Shown: positions 17,081-29,174, numbered from the stretch's first letter. The stretch is DNA of 64,000 nt from Streptomyces chattanoogensis (GCF_001294335.1 NZ_LGKG01000207.1:288676-352675), one strand, 5' to 3'. Notes: a model not told the origin generated them from the sequence alone. A program made the numbers and translations.

Positions 17081-17384
17081 GCTCGGCGCCCCTTTTGCAC
17101 TCGGGCGCGAGGGCGCTCGGTCACGGTGGCGGCAAACGTTATCACCGCCCACGCACCGTGTCGTTACCGACGAGTATGGAGCATGCAATCGGTACGTATG
17201 CGGCACATGTGCGGCACGTATGCGGTCGTATGGCTCACACTCCGTTGACATCGGGCAGACCGATGAGCGACATTCCCGGAGAACGTTTTCCCGAGGTACC
17301 CGAGGTAGCAGCCTCCTGAGGCGCCCGGAAGAGACTTCACCCGCACCACCCTTCCGAGAGCAGCAGAGCAAAGGGGCTCGTCCG
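17081..17384. promoter_or_regulatory. Divergent control region between LacI regulator and nucleoside operon
   Basis: 304 bases without a gene. It holds an AAACGTT core at about 17133-17142 that resembles a LacI-family half-palindrome, the direct repeats ACGTATGCGG (17194 and 17217) and GCGGCAC (17200 and 17211), and a possible promoter TTGACA (17245-17250) with GACATT (17269-17274) at 18-base spacing, reading toward the hydrolase. Only the TTGACA box is a close consensus match; the operator is inferred from position. Confidence 0.4.
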
Positions 17385-18332
17385 TTGGCCAGAAAGATCA
17401 TCCTCGACTGCGACCCGGGCCATGACGACGCGGTCGCCATGCTCCTGGCGCATGGCAACCCCGAAGTCGAGCTGGTCGCGGTGACGACCGTGGTCGGGAA
17501 CGCGACGGTCGAGAAGGTGACCCGCAACGCCCTGTCCGTGGCCCGCATCGCCGGGATCACCGGCGTCCCGTTCGCGGCCGGCTGCGCGCGTCCGCTGGTA
17601 CGGGACATCGAGACCGCGCCGGAGGTCCACGGCGACTCCGGTCTGGACGGCCCCGAGCTGCCCGATCCCGCCATCGAGCTGGACCGCCGGCACGCCGTCG
17701 ACCTGATCATCGACACCGTGATGGCGCACGAGCCCGGCGAGATCACCATCGTGCCGACCGCGGGCCTGACCAACATCGCGATGGCCGTGCGCAAGGAGCC
17801 GCGGATCGCGGAGCGGGTGCGCGAGGTCGTCCTGATGGGCGGCGGCTACCACGAGGGCAACTGGAGCGCGGTCGCCGAGTTCAACATCAAGATCGACCCC
17901 GAGGCCGCGCACATCGTCTTCAACGAGAAGTGGCCGGTCACCATGGTCGGCCTGGACCTCACCCACCAGGCGCTGGCCACTCCCGAGGTCGAGGCGAAGA
18001 TCGCCGCCGTCGGCACCAAGCCCGCCCGGTTCGTCCTGGAGCTGCTGGACTTCTTCCGCGAGGCCTACCGCGAGAACCAGGGCTTCGAGCACCCGCCGGT
18101 GCACGACCCGTGCGCGGTGGCGTATGTCATCGACCCGCAGGTGATGACCGTCCGCAGGGCCCCGGTGAACATCGAGCTGCGCGGTGAGCTGACGCTCGGC
18201 ATGACCGTGGCGGACTTCCGCGCGCCGGCCCCCGCCGACTGCACCACGCAGGTCGCGGTCAAGCTCGACCACGAGCGGTTCTGGAACCTCGTGGTGGACG
18301 CCCTCGAGCGGATCGGGGACGTGGCCGCATGA
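17385..18332 (+). CDS. Nucleoside hydrolase (inosine-uridine preferring family)
   Basis: A 315-residue N-ribohydrolase. It carries the calcium-binding DxDxGxDD signature as DCDPGHDDAVAML near the N terminus, VVGNATVEKVTRNAL, the MGGGYHEGNWSAVAEFNI active-site stretch and the C-terminal HDPCAVAYVIDP aspartate. It would split ribonucleosides into base and ribose. The start is TTG 17385 with AAGGGG 8 bases upstream; a longer upstream frame runs through the regulatory region and is not used. It overlaps the transporter gene by 4 bases (ATGA), so import and cleavage of nucleosides are probably linked. Confidence 0.9.
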   Translation: MARKIILDCDPGHDDAVAMLLAHGNPEVELVAVTTVVGNATVEKVTRNALSVARIAGITGVPFAAGCARPLVRDIETAPEVHGDSGLDGPELPDPAIELDRRHAVDLIIDTVMAHEPGEITIVPTAGLTNIAMAVRKEPRIAERVREVVLMGGGYHEGNWSAVAEFNIKIDPEAAHIVFNEKWPVTMVGLDLTHQALATPEVEAKIAAVGTKPARFVLELLDFFREAYRENQGFEHPPVHDPCAVAYVIDPQVMTVRRAPVNIELRGELTLGMTVADFRAPAPADCTTQVAVKLDHERFWNLVVDALERIGDVAA

Positions 18333-19768
18333 ACACCCTGACCACCGAGCGCCGCCCGTCCGAGGCGGCGCAGGGATCCGGCGTCCGGATATCCGTCCTG
18401 GTCACCGCGCTGCTGGTGGCCTGCTTCGCCTTCCAGCTCAATGCGAGCATGCTCAGCCCCGCGCTGAAGAGCATCGAGGACACCCTCGGCGCCAGTTCCG
18501 CGGAGATCGGGCTGACCCAGACCGCGTTCTTCACCTCGGCGGCGCTGTTCTCCCTCTTCCTGCCCCGGCTGGGCGATGTCCTCGGCCGCCGCAAGGTGCT
18601 GGCCGGCATGCTCGCCCTGATGGTCGTCGGCTGTGTGGTCGCCGCGCTGGCGACCAGCGTTCCGATGCTCTTCGTCGGCCGGGTCGTCCAGGGAGTGTCC
18701 GGTCCGGTCGTCCCGCTGTGTCTGATCATGCTGCGGGTCGAGGTCCAGGAGCCCAAGCGGTACGGCACCCTGCTCGGCGTGATCACCGCTGTCAACGGCG
18801 GCATCGCCGGTGTCGACTCGCTCGCCGGCGGCTACCTCGCCGACCGGCACGGCTTCCCGTCGGTGTTCTGGGCGATGGCGGTGGTCGCGGCCGTGGCCAC
18901 GGCGGCGATCGCGATCTTCACCCCCGAGTCCAAGGCTCCGGCCGCCTCCCGTATGGACTGGCCCGGCGTCGCCTTCCTCGTCGTCTCCATCGGCGCCCTG
19001 CTGATCGCGCTGAACGAGGCCGGCAAGCTCGCCGCGGCCGACTGGTCGCTGGTCGCCGTCCTCGTGGTCGTCGCCGCGGCCGCCTTCGTCGCCTTCTGGC
19101 GGACCGAGAACCGCAGCGGCCACCCGCTGGTCGCCACGCACCACCTCAAGCAGCGCGCCACCTGGGCGACCCTGCTGACCACCGTGCTCACCATGACCGG
19201 CGTGTTCGCCGTGATGAACGGCCTGATCCCGGCGTTCGCCCAGGACACCCAGGCGGGTCTCGGGATGAGCGCCGAACAGTCCGCCTGGTGGACGCTGACC
19301 CCGTACGCCCTCGCCGGCCTCGCCATGGGCCCGGTCGCCGGCCGCCTCGCCGCCACCTTCGGCTACGGCCGCGTCCTGCGCGTCGGCCTCATCGGCTCGG
19401 TGGCCACCGTCGTCCTGATGTTCCTCACCCTCGGCAGCCACTCGCGCATCCTGCTGCTGGCGGCCTCCCTCCTCGTGGGCATCACCTACGCGGGCGTGGC
19501 GAACATCGTCCTCAACGGCCTCGGCATCGTCCTGTCCCCCGGCGAGAACCCGGGCTTCCTGCCCGGTCTGAACGCCGGCGCCTTCAACCTCGGCGCGGGC
19601 CTCAGCTTCGCGCTCCTGTACGCGGTCAAGACCGCCTGCGACCCCGTGGACCCCACGTCCCACGGCGGGTACACGGCGGGCATGATCGCGGGCGTCGTCA
19701 TCATGGCCCTCGCCATCGGGACCTCGTTCCTGATCCCGAAGCCGGTCACGGCGGAGGCGCAGGGCTGA
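18329..19768 (+). CDS. MFS transporter, probable nucleoside-linked permease
   Basis: A 479-residue protein with about 14 hydrophobic segments and the major facilitator loop motif LPRLGDVLGRRKVL between segments 2 and 3, as in the DHA2 group. The gene starts inside the stop of the nucleoside hydrolase gene. Sequence alone would suggest a drug-efflux-type MFS protein; the operon with a nucleoside hydrolase and LacI regulator favours nucleoside or base transport (inference). Confidence 0.85.
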   Translation: MNTLTTERRPSEAAQGSGVRISVLVTALLVACFAFQLNASMLSPALKSIEDTLGASSAEIGLTQTAFFTSAALFSLFLPRLGDVLGRRKVLAGMLALMVVGCVVAALATSVPMLFVGRVVQGVSGPVVPLCLIMLRVEVQEPKRYGTLLGVITAVNGGIAGVDSLAGGYLADRHGFPSVFWAMAVVAAVATAAIAIFTPESKAPAASRMDWPGVAFLVVSIGALLIALNEAGKLAAADWSLVAVLVVVAAAAFVAFWRTENRSGHPLVATHHLKQRATWATLLTTVLTMTGVFAVMNGLIPAFAQDTQAGLGMSAEQSAWWTLTPYALAGLAMGPVAGRLAATFGYGRVLRVGLIGSVATVVLMFLTLGSHSRILLLAASLLVGITYAGVANIVLNGLGIVLSPGENPGFLPGLNAGAFNLGAGLSFALLYAVKTACDPVDPTSHGGYTAGMIAGVVIMALAIGTSFLIPKPVTAEAQG

Positions 19769-19805
19769 CGTCCGCCGCTACCCGTTCACCGCTTCGACGA
19801 CCGGG

Positions 19806-20933
19806 TCATCGCTTGCCCTCCAGGCAGGCGGTGACCCAGTCGTGGAAGCGCCCGAGGTGGTGCTCGCTCGGCACGAGCACCCCGCCGTCCCGGTAGGCGC
19901 GCGAGTCCATGGCGGGCTGGGTGCGCTCACAGGCGGCGAAGTCCTGGGTGTTGACCCGGTGGAAGAGTTCGACGGAACGGGAGACATCCGCCCCGGAGTC
20001 GACGACCTCCGGCAGATACAGCCAGTCGCATTCCACGACGGTGCGGTCGGCGGCCATCGGGAACATCCGGTGAACGATGACGTGATCGGGGACGAGGTTG
20101 ACAAAGACCTGCGGCCGGACGGTGATCGCGTAGTAGCGGCGGTCCTGGCCGTCCTCGATCCCCGGCAGCCGGCCGAAGCCCGCGCTGCCGTCCACCGTGA
20201 ATCCGGCGGCCTCCGGCGCGAACTCGGCACCGTGGCCGACGTAGTACTGCGCGGCGAAGCCGTCCGCGAACTCCGGCAGGACATCGGTGAGTTCGGGGTG
20301 AATGGTCGCGCAGTGATAGCACTCCATGAAGTTCTCGACGATGAGCTTCCAGTTGGCCCGCACGTCGTAGGTGATGCGCCTGCCCAGGGCGAGGCCCTCG
20401 GTGCGGTAGCGGTCGAGGGCGGCCGGGTCGCCCAGCCGCTCGACGGCGGCGCCGGTCACCGTCTCCTCGAAGGACGGCGGCTCGTCGGCCAGGCACACCC
20501 AGGCATAGCCGAGCCATTCGCGCAGCGGGACGGCGACCAGACCGCGCTCGGTGCGGTCGATGTCGGGCATCCTCTGGAGGTTGGGGGCGGCGATCAGCCG
20601 GCCGTCCAGGTCGTAGGTCCAGGCATGGTAGGGGCATTGGAGGGTACGGCGGACCTCGCCGGACTCCTCGGTGCACAGCCGCGCGCCGCGATGCCGGCAG
20701 ACGTTGAGAAAGGCGCGCAGGGCGCCGGCCCGGTTGCGGGTGATCAGTACGCTCTCGCGGCCGACCCGGACCGTACGGAAGGCACCGGGCCTCGCCAGAT
20801 CGGCGGCGCGCACCGCGCAGCACCACAGCCGCTCGAAGATGTTCTCCTGCTCCTGCCGGAAGATCCCGGGGTCGGTGTAGTAGCGGCCGGCGAGGGTGGC
20901 GGTCAGGCTCGGGGAGATCGGGGTCGTCGTCAC
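19806..20933 (-). CDS. gbcA: Rieske oxygenase, glycine betaine monooxygenase-type alpha subunit
   Basis: A 375-residue Rieske non-haem iron oxygenase. The 2Fe-2S ligands are C79-x-H81 and C100-x2-H103 (CRHRGARLC, QCPYHAW), and the mononuclear iron site includes H207 and H212 in ENFMECYHCATIHPEL. The close spacing of these His residues and the sarcosine oxidase and dimethylglycine dehydrogenase genes beside it point to demethylation of glycine betaine to dimethylglycine. It needs an electron-transfer partner; the flavoprotein reductase at 26039 is the nearest candidate. It is the last gene of the betaine operon. Carnitine or stachydrine oxygenases are the alternatives. Confidence 0.85.
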   Translation of the reverse strand: MTTTPISPSLTATLAGRYYTDPGIFRQEQENIFERLWCCAVRAADLARPGAFRTVRVGRESVLITRNRAGALRAFLNVCRHRGARLCTEESGEVRRTLQCPYHAWTYDLDGRLIAAPNLQRMPDIDRTERGLVAVPLREWLGYAWVCLADEPPSFEETVTGAAVERLGDPAALDRYRTEGLALGRRITYDVRANWKLIVENFMECYHCATIHPELTDVLPEFADGFAAQYYVGHGAEFAPEAAGFTVDGSAGFGRLPGIEDGQDRRYYAITVRPQVFVNLVPDHVIVHRMFPMAADRTVVECDWLYLPEVVDSGADVSRSVELFHRVNTQDFAACERTQPAMDSRAYRDGGVLVPSEHHLGRFHDWVTACLEGKR

Positions 20934-20982
20934 GTGCGTACTCCTGGTTCGATCGAGTTCGCCTCCGGCGGGCCCCTGCGCC

Positions 20983-22137
20983 TCAGGCGGGCGCGGCGGC
21001 GAGGCGGTGGGGGTCGAAGAGACCGATGGGGTGCCCGGTGGTGCCGGTCAGGGCCAGATCGGCGACGATCTCACCGACCACCGGGACGAACTTGAAGCCG
21101 TGCCCGGAGAACCCGCAGGCCACGGTGACGCAGTCCGGGTGCGCCGGGTGGCGGGCGAGGACGAAGTGCTCGTCGGGCGTGTTGGAATACATGCAGGTCG
21201 CGGCCTTGAGGAAGGTGCCGGGCAGGGCGGGGATGCAGCGGGACATATGGTCCGCCATGGCCCGTACCTCGTGCTCGTGCACGGTACGGTCGATGGTCTC
21301 CGGGGTGCAGACGACACCCTTGCGGAAGAAGGCGACCTTGGCCCCCAGCTCCGGCCCGTCGATGGCCGGGAAGCCGTAGACCTGGACTCCGGCCGCGTCC
21401 TCCCAGATGTAGACGGGGTGGTTCCCGGGAAGGAAGGGCCGGACTCCGCCCGTCGGCCGGAACCAGTACATGATCTGCCGCTCGATGGTGAACGGCACCC
21501 CGAGGTCCGTGAGCAGTTCCGGCGCCCACGCCCCCGGGCAGATCACCAACTGCCCCGCGGTGTAGGTGTTGTCGGCCGTATGGACGCGTACGCCGTCCCG
21601 GTACGGCTCCCAGCGGGTCATCGGCTCGTCGTAGTGCAGGTCGGCGCCCCGCCGGGTGGCCAGCTGGAGATGCGCGGCGACGGTGTTCTCGGGGCGGACC
21701 AGACCGGCCCGGTCCTCGTACAGCGCGACCTCGTCGTCGTCCGGCGTCAGGGTCGGGAAGCGGCGCCGGATGTCGGCCGCGTCGAGCATCTCGTGCGGCA
21801 GGTCCCACTCGGTGGCGGAGCGCAACGAGCCCGCGACGGTACGGGAATCGGGGCGGCCCACCATCACACCGCCGCACAGGGTGGCGATCTCCCGGCCGGT
21901 CGCCCGTTCCAGCTCGTCGTACAGCTCGTAGGCGCGCAGCAGCAGCGGTACGTACGCCGGGTCCTCGAAGTAGGACTGCCGGGTGATCCGCGAACCGCCG
22001 TGGCTGGAACCCCGGTTGTGCACGGGGCCGAACCTCTCCAGGCCGAGCACGCGGGCGCCGCGGGCGGAGAGATGGTGGGCGGCGGCGCTGCCCATACCGC
22101 CGAGACCGATCACGATCACGTCGTACGTGGGGGACAC
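20983..22137 (-). CDS. Monomeric sarcosine oxidase (MSOX/SolA family)
   Basis: A 384-residue flavoprotein oxidase with the FAD Rossmann motif [17 protein letters not shown] at the N terminus and C315 in [11 protein letters not shown], the position of the covalent flavin cysteine in monomeric sarcosine oxidase. It would oxidise sarcosine to glycine, formaldehyde and hydrogen peroxide, the last step of betaine demethylation; N-methyltryptophan oxidase is a close relative. Its ATG lies about 40 bases after a 17-bp tandem repeat that overlaps the end of the upstream flavoprotein gene. Confidence 0.9.
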   Translation of the reverse strand: MSPTYDVIVIGLGGMGSAAAHHLSARGARVLGLERFGPVHNRGSSHGGSRITRQSYFEDPAYVPLLLRAYELYDELERATGREIATLCGGVMVGRPDSRTVAGSLRSATEWDLPHEMLDAADIRRRFPTLTPDDDEVALYEDRAGLVRPENTVAAHLQLATRRGADLHYDEPMTRWEPYRDGVRVHTADNTYTAGQLVICPGAWAPELLTDLGVPFTIERQIMYWFRPTGGVRPFLPGNHPVYIWEDAAGVQVYGFPAIDGPELGAKVAFFRKGVVCTPETIDRTVHEHEVRAMADHMSRCIPALPGTFLKAATCMYSNTPDEHFVLARHPAHPDCVTVACGFSGHGFKFVPVVGEIVADLALTGTTGHPIGLFDPHRLAAAPA

Positions 22138-22175
22138 AGGGGCCTCCTAGCGGCGGCTGTCGCACGTCAGAATGC

Positions 22176-24741
<2,566 letters not shown>

Positions 24742-24890
24742 TCAAGAGGTCCGGGCCGGCTCTTCGCAAAGGGCTGGTCACGGGCGCACGGCCCGCTTCA
24801 ACGGGCGTACCCGAACAGCAGATGCGGGGCCGGATCATCCGCTCCGGCCCCGCATGTCCCTGCGCGCCACCGCCCCGGCGCGTCACCCGC

Positions 24891-25697
24891 TCAACAGGCG
24901 TACCCCATCCGCCGCGAGAGCTCCTCGGCCGCGGCGACGGTGCGCTTGACCACCTCCGCCAGCCGCTGCTCGGCGAGCCGGTACGCGGGCACCGACACGC
25001 TGATCGCCCCGATGACCGCCCCGTCGTGCGCCCGCACCGGCGCGGCCACCGCCCGCAGCCCCAGCTCCAGCTCCTCGATCGCCACCGCGAAGCCCCGCTC
25101 GGCCACCTCCGCCAGCTCCCGGCGCAGCGCGGCCGCCGAGGTGATCGTCCGCTCGGTCAGCCGGGCCAGTTTCCGTTGCAGTACGGCCTGTTGGACCGGT
25201 TCCGGCTGGTACGCGAGCAGCGCCTTGCCGCTGGACGTGGCATGCAGCGGAGTGCGCCGGCCGAGCCAGTTCTGGGCGGTGACCGAGGCCGGGCCGCGCG
25301 CCTGCATGATGTTGACGGCGGCGGTGCCGTCGAGCACCGCGATATTGACCGTCTCGCCCAGCTCGTCGGCCAGGGCCCGGCAGACCGGCGCGCCCTCCTG
25401 CGAGATGTCCAGCCGTACGGCCGCCGCGCCGGCCAGCCGCAACACCCCCGCACCCAGGTAGTACTTGCCGCGTTCCTGCTCCTGCGCGACCAGCCCCCGG
25501 TTCTCCAGCACGCCGAGCAGCCGGAACGCGGTCGACTTGTGGACGCCCAGCTCATCGGCGACCTCGGTCACCCCGGCCTCGCCGTGCCGGGCGAGGATCT
25601 CCAGCACGGTGACCGCCCGGTCCACCGACTGCACCGCACTGGCCGGGCTCTTCGGCGACCGCTCCGCCGCCCGCTCCTCCGCTGCCGTGTCCGTCAT
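24891..25697 (-). CDS. IclR family transcriptional regulator
   Basis: A 268-residue IclR protein: N-terminal winged HTH (SVDRAVTVLEILARHGEAGV, LGVHKSTAFRLLGVLENRGL) and C-terminal ligand domain (LHATSSGKALLAYQPE, GAISVSVPAYRL). It sits directly upstream of the betaine operon on the same strand and is divergent from the reductase genes, so control of both is likely. The start is ATG 25697; the longer upstream frame belongs to the opposing region. Confidence 0.92.
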   Translation of the reverse strand: MTDTAAEERAAERSPKSPASAVQSVDRAVTVLEILARHGEAGVTEVADELGVHKSTAFRLLGVLENRGLVAQEQERGKYYLGAGVLRLAGAAAVRLDISQEGAPVCRALADELGETVNIAVLDGTAAVNIMQARGPASVTAQNWLGRRTPLHATSSGKALLAYQPEPVQQAVLQRKLARLTERTITSAAALRRELAEVAERGFAVAIEELELGLRAVAAPVRAHDGAVIGAISVSVPAYRLAEQRLAEVVKRTVAAAEELSRRMGYAC

Positions 25698-25835
25698 CCG
25701 GCCGACCTCACCGCAGGCACGGGGACCGCTTGACGCACCGGCTCCCCCTCGGGATTCTGTTGCACATAACGCTCCACTGTGCGCATGACGAAACGCGTTG
25801 GTGCCGAAAAGGCCGGACCGTACCTGGGGGCCCTG

Positions 25836-26042
25836 GTGAGGGACGTCTGCTGCCACTGCCACATCGATACCGCTCCTCCGATCTCCGTCGTCCCCGCCGA
25901 CGGAGAGCTGTGCGCCATCGACGACACCCGCCCCCGCCGAAGCGCCGCGCTCCGCTGCGGCCGGCCGAAGGGGTGTCCGGTCGGCTGCCCGCTGTACGCC
26001 GCTTCATTCGATCTCGCCGCCGAGGAGGCCGACGCCCCATGA
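25836..26042 (+). pseudogene. Degenerate Rieske-type ferredoxin, cluster ligands lost
   Basis: From GTG 25836 (an in-frame ATG lies at 25779) the 68-residue product aligns codon by codon with small Rieske ferredoxins: PADGELCAIDDT, then GCPVGCPLYAASFDL. In the family the first ligand pair after IDDT is C-T-H; here those codons give R-P-R. The second pair C-P-L-H is here C-P-L-Y. Three of four Fe-S ligands are therefore gone, and the C terminus is cut short after FDL. It still overlaps the reductase ATG by four bases (26039-26042). It is either a decayed gene kept for coupling or a protein with a new role. Confidence 0.55.
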
Positions 26043-27226
26043 AGTCCGTCGCCGTCATCGGGGCCTCGCTGGCGGGGCTGTACGCCGCGCGGGCCCTGCG
26101 TTCCCAGGGGTTCGACGGCCGCCTGGTCATCGTCGGGGAGGAGCCGCACCGCCCCTACGACCGTCCGCCCCTGTCCAAGGACTTCCTCACCGGTGCCACC
26201 GATGACCAGGACGGGGCAGACGAGGACCGGCTGGCCCTGGCCGACGCCGAAGAGCTCGCCGGACTCGACGCCGCATGGCTGCTCGGCACCCGCGCCACCG
26301 GCCTCGACACCGGCGGGCGTGCGGTGCTCCTCGACGGCGGGCGGTCCCTCGTCACCGACGGCGTGGTCATCGCCACCGGAGCCGCCCCGCGCCGTCTCCC
26401 CGGCCCGTCACCCACCGGAACGCACACGCTGCGCACCCTGGACGACGCCCGGGCCCTGCGCGCCGATCTGGCCCGGGGTCCGGCCGAGGTCGTCGTGATC
26501 GGCGCCGGCTTCATCGGCGCCGAGGTCGCGTCCTCCTGTGCGGCCCTCGGCCACCGCGTCACCGTGGTCGAGGCCGCCCCGCTCCCCCTCGCCCCCCAGC
26601 TCGGCGACGAGATGGCGGGCGTGTGCGCCGCGCTCCACGGCGACCACGGCGTCCGGCTCCTCACCGGTACCGGCGTCGCGCGGCTGCACGGCACGGGCCC
26701 TGACGGCCGGGTCACCGGGGTCGAGCTGACCGACGGCCGGCTGCTCCCCGCCTCCGTGGTCGTCGTGGGCATCGGCGTGCGCCCGCGCACCGACTGGCTG
26801 GCGGACTCCGGGCTCCCGCTCGCCGACGGCGTCCTGTGCGACGCAGGCTGTGTCACCGCCCTCCCCCGCATCGTGGCCGTCGGCGATGCGGCCCGGGTGG
26901 CCGGCATCCGCGCGGAACACTGGACCAGCGCCACCGAGCAGCCCGCCGTCGCCGTCCGGAACCTGCTGGCCGGCCGCACCGTGGCAACCCAGCAGGCGGT
27001 GCCCTACTTCTGGTCCGACCAATACGGCGTCCGCATCCAGTTCGCCGGCCGCCGCCTGCCGGACGACACCCCCGAAATCCTCGAAGGCTCCCCCGACGAC
27101 CGCAGCTTCCTCGCCCGCTACACCCGCGGCGAACGCACCACGGCCGTCCTCGCCCTCAACCGCCCCCGCCCCTTCCTGCGCCTGCGCCGCGCCCTCGGCC
27201 GCGCGGCGCAGCCGGCGAGCTCCTAG
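26039..27226 (+). CDS. NAD(P)H:ferredoxin reductase, FAD-dependent (BphA4/rubredoxin reductase-like)
   Basis: A 395-residue pyridine-nucleotide oxidoreductase with FAD motif VAVIGASLAGLYAARALR, the RPPLSKDFL loop, NAD motif VVVIGAGFIGAEVA, and the C-terminal FAD motif IVAVGDAARV followed by a reductase C-terminal domain (YFWSDQYGVRIQFAG). Such proteins feed electrons to small ferredoxins of oxygenases. It lies next to the betaine Rieske oxygenase locus and is translationally coupled to a decayed Rieske ferredoxin, so it may serve that oxygenase directly or a ferredoxin encoded elsewhere. Confidence 0.9.
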   Translation: MKSVAVIGASLAGLYAARALRSQGFDGRLVIVGEEPHRPYDRPPLSKDFLTGATDDQDGADEDRLALADAEELAGLDAAWLLGTRATGLDTGGRAVLLDGGRSLVTDGVVIATGAAPRRLPGPSPTGTHTLRTLDDARALRADLARGPAEVVVIGAGFIGAEVASSCAALGHRVTVVEAAPLPLAPQLGDEMAGVCAALHGDHGVRLLTGTGVARLHGTGPDGRVTGVELTDGRLLPASVVVVGIGVRPRTDWLADSGLPLADGVLCDAGCVTALPRIVAVGDAARVAGIRAEHWTSATEQPAVAVRNLLAGRTVATQQAVPYFWSDQYGVRIQFAGRRLPDDTPEILEGSPDDRSFLARYTRGERTTAVLALNRPRPFLRLRRALGRAAQPASS

Positions 27227-27258
27227 GGCCTGTCCGATGGGTCATGGCCGGGCCCTAG
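27223..27258. terminator. Convergent hairpin containing both stop codons
   Basis: CTAGGGCC (27223-27230) and GGCCCTAG (27251-27258) are exact complements around a 20-base loop. The TAG in each arm is the stop codon of the converging gene on that strand, so one 36-base element supplies both stops and a terminator hairpin. Confidence 0.6.
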
Positions 27259-27971
27259 ACCAGCCGCTTCCCGTTGTCGACATGCCGGGCCTTCGGCACC
27301 CCGCTGAACCGCCCGGACTGACCGGCCGGCGCCGTCCGCATCGCCCGTTCCGCGCCGGCCCGTTGCTCGTCGGCCGTGTCCACCGACGCCACATCGGTCC
27401 AGTAGATGTCCAGCATGGTCCGCAGCGACGTCGGCTCGCTGCTCGGCCCCATCGGCACCGTGATCTGGTCCAGCACCCGCCACAATTCGTAGTCCGGCTG
27501 TTCGGCGACGCCCCCGGACCGGGCGTGTGCGGCCTGATGGCGCTGCACCGCGAGCGCCAGTCTCCGCAGGCATTCGCGGTGTTCCTGCGCCACGGTGTGA
27601 TTCGCGGAGCGGTTGTGGTCGCGCTTGGCACGGTTGACGTCGGCGAGGGCGTTCTGGACGGTACGGGCGAAATTCGCGGCGCGGTGCCGCCATTCCTCGT
27701 ACTCATTTCTGGTATCGAACCAGTCCTTCTTGCCGGCCGGCCCTCGGGCGAAGCATTCGGTCTGGAATGCCTCGCGTTCCGCCTTCCGCTTCCGCAGGGC
27801 GGAGACATTGCGCTGCACCAGTGCCGAGAGTGTGTCGCGGGTGCGGTCGATCAGGGGCCGGCTGAGAAGTAATTCCCAGGTTTCCCGGTCGCGGGCCGGC
27901 GGGTGCGCGTTGTCGAGAACAAGGCGTTCATAGGCGTCGTTGTCCAGCCGGTCGAGAGCGTGGACGTCCAT
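27255..27971 (-). CDS. Hypothetical alpha-helical protein
   Basis: A 238-residue soluble protein, rich in Arg, Ala, Glu and His, with long predicted helices in residues 60-150 (RNVSALRKRKAEREAFQTE, FARTVQNALADVNRAKRD). No signal peptide, membrane segment or catalytic motif is visible. The start ATG 27971 has GGAGG 8 bases upstream. It is convergent with the reductase gene and divergent from the secreted hydrolase gene. I do not recognise the family. Confidence 0.65.
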   Translation of the reverse strand: MDVHALDRLDNDAYERLVLDNAHPPARDRETWELLLSRPLIDRTRDTLSALVQRNVSALRKRKAEREAFQTECFARGPAGKKDWFDTRNEYEEWRHRAANFARTVQNALADVNRAKRDHNRSANHTVAQEHRECLRRLALAVQRHQAAHARSGGVAEQPDYELWRVLDQITVPMGPSSEPTSLRTMLDIYWTDVASVDTADEQRAGAERAMRTAPAGQSGRFSGVPKARHVDNGKRLV

Positions 27972-28277
27972 CAGGCGGCCTCCGAGCCGGTTGTGGGCGT
28001 TGCTGCCCCCATGGTGACGGCCGGGTCCGACATCCGGACAGGGCGCACGACGATCACAAAGCGCGCCCCCACCACCCCTGCCGGGCGCCGGGGTCACCCG
28101 GCGGTCAGGCGACGGGCGGCCCGCAGCCGACACCCGATTTGGCGAACGTCACATTTCGTTTACACCGGCAAATTTGGACATTTCCCCCTACTCGTTCGAG
28201 GTGATCGTCACTGGGCCCCGTATTGTCGCCCTGGCCCATGAACGGAAGTGAGCCGCGACCCGCACCGGGCGGCCGGA
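27972..28277. other. Intergenic region between divergent genes
   Basis: 306 bases with no supported gene. Bases 28145-28190 are clearly more AT-rich than the surroundings (ATTTCGTTTACACC, AAATTTGGACATTT) and a TATTGT box lies at 28221-28226, about 50 bases before the hydrolase start, but no matching -35 box is convincing. Probably the two divergent promoters lie here. Confidence 0.4.
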
Positions 28278-29174
28278 ATGGAATTCTCTATGCACACATC
28301 GCGCATTTCCCGCTGGGCACGGCGCGGGCTGGTTGCGGCGGTGGCCGGCGGATCGCTGCTGACGGCCCTCGAGACGGCCGGTCCGGCCATGGCGAGCACC
28401 GCCAGCAGTCCGACGGGCGGCTCGACCGTTGTGTGCACCTCGAAGAAGCCCGGTCTGGCGCTCCAGCTGTCCCACGACATCGCCGCCGCCCTCGAAGGGC
28501 GGAAGGGCCGGTCGGCGCTGGCCGTCTACGACCGGACGACGGAGACCACCTGCCGTTTCCAGGGCGGCACGCACTTCGACTCGGCGAGCGTGGTGAAGGT
28601 CACCGTGCTCGGGGCGCTGCTCCGCCAGGCCGGCGAGGCGCACCGTCACCTCACGCCGCAGGAGGCCCGCTGGGCCACCGCGATGATCACCAAGTCGGAC
28701 AACGCCTCGACCGACGCCCTCTGGCGCCGGGTCGGGCTCCCCGGGATCAAGCGGTTCCTGGACCTGGCTCAGATGCGCCACACCGTGCCGGGCAAGGGCG
28801 GGGCGTGGGGGCTCACCCAGATCACCGCGGACGACGAGCTGGCGCTGATGCGGCTGCTCACCTCGCCGAACACCGTGCTCACCCCCTCCGACCGCGCCTA
28901 CGCGCTCGACCTGATGCACCGCGTCGAGCCCGACCAGCAGTGGGGAGTCCCCGCCGGCGCGCCCGCCTCCGCCACCGTCCACGTCAAGAACGGCTGGCTG
29001 CCCCGTAAGACCAACGGCTGGCGGGTGCACAGCGTCGGCGCCTTCACCGGGAACGGTCACGACTACGGCATGGTCGTCCTCTCCCACGGAAACCGGACCA
29101 TGGACTACGGCGTGGCCACCATCGAGGCGGCCGCCCGGGTCATCCAGCGCGATCTGACCGCGGCCGAGGTCTAG
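28278..29174 (+). CDS. Secreted class A beta-lactamase-like serine hydrolase
   Basis: A 298-residue exported protein. The signal peptide has an Arg-rich n-region (SRISRWARRG), a hydrophobic core (LVAAVAGGSLL) and a likely cleavage after AMA or AST near residue 40. The penicillin-binding fold shows the SxxK motif as SVVK in DSASVVKV, SDN in TKSDNAS, and KNG in place of KTG (HVKNGWL). It may be a penicillin-binding or beta-lactam-hydrolysing enzyme, but Streptomyces has many such proteins without lactamase activity. ATG 28290 is an equally possible start. Its 3' end overlaps the P-type ATPase gene by 35 bases in convergent orientation. Confidence 0.85.
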   Translation: MEFSMHTSRISRWARRGLVAAVAGGSLLTALETAGPAMASTASSPTGGSTVVCTSKKPGLALQLSHDIAAALEGRKGRSALAVYDRTTETTCRFQGGTHFDSASVVKVTVLGALLRQAGEAHRHLTPQEARWATAMITKSDNASTDALWRRVGLPGIKRFLDLAQMRHTVPGKGGAWGLTQITADDELALMRLLTSPNTVLTPSDRAYALDLMHRVEPDQQWGVPAGAPASATVHVKNGWLPRKTNGWRVHSVGAFTGNGHDYGMVVLSHGNRTMDYGVATIEAAARVIQRDLTAAEV

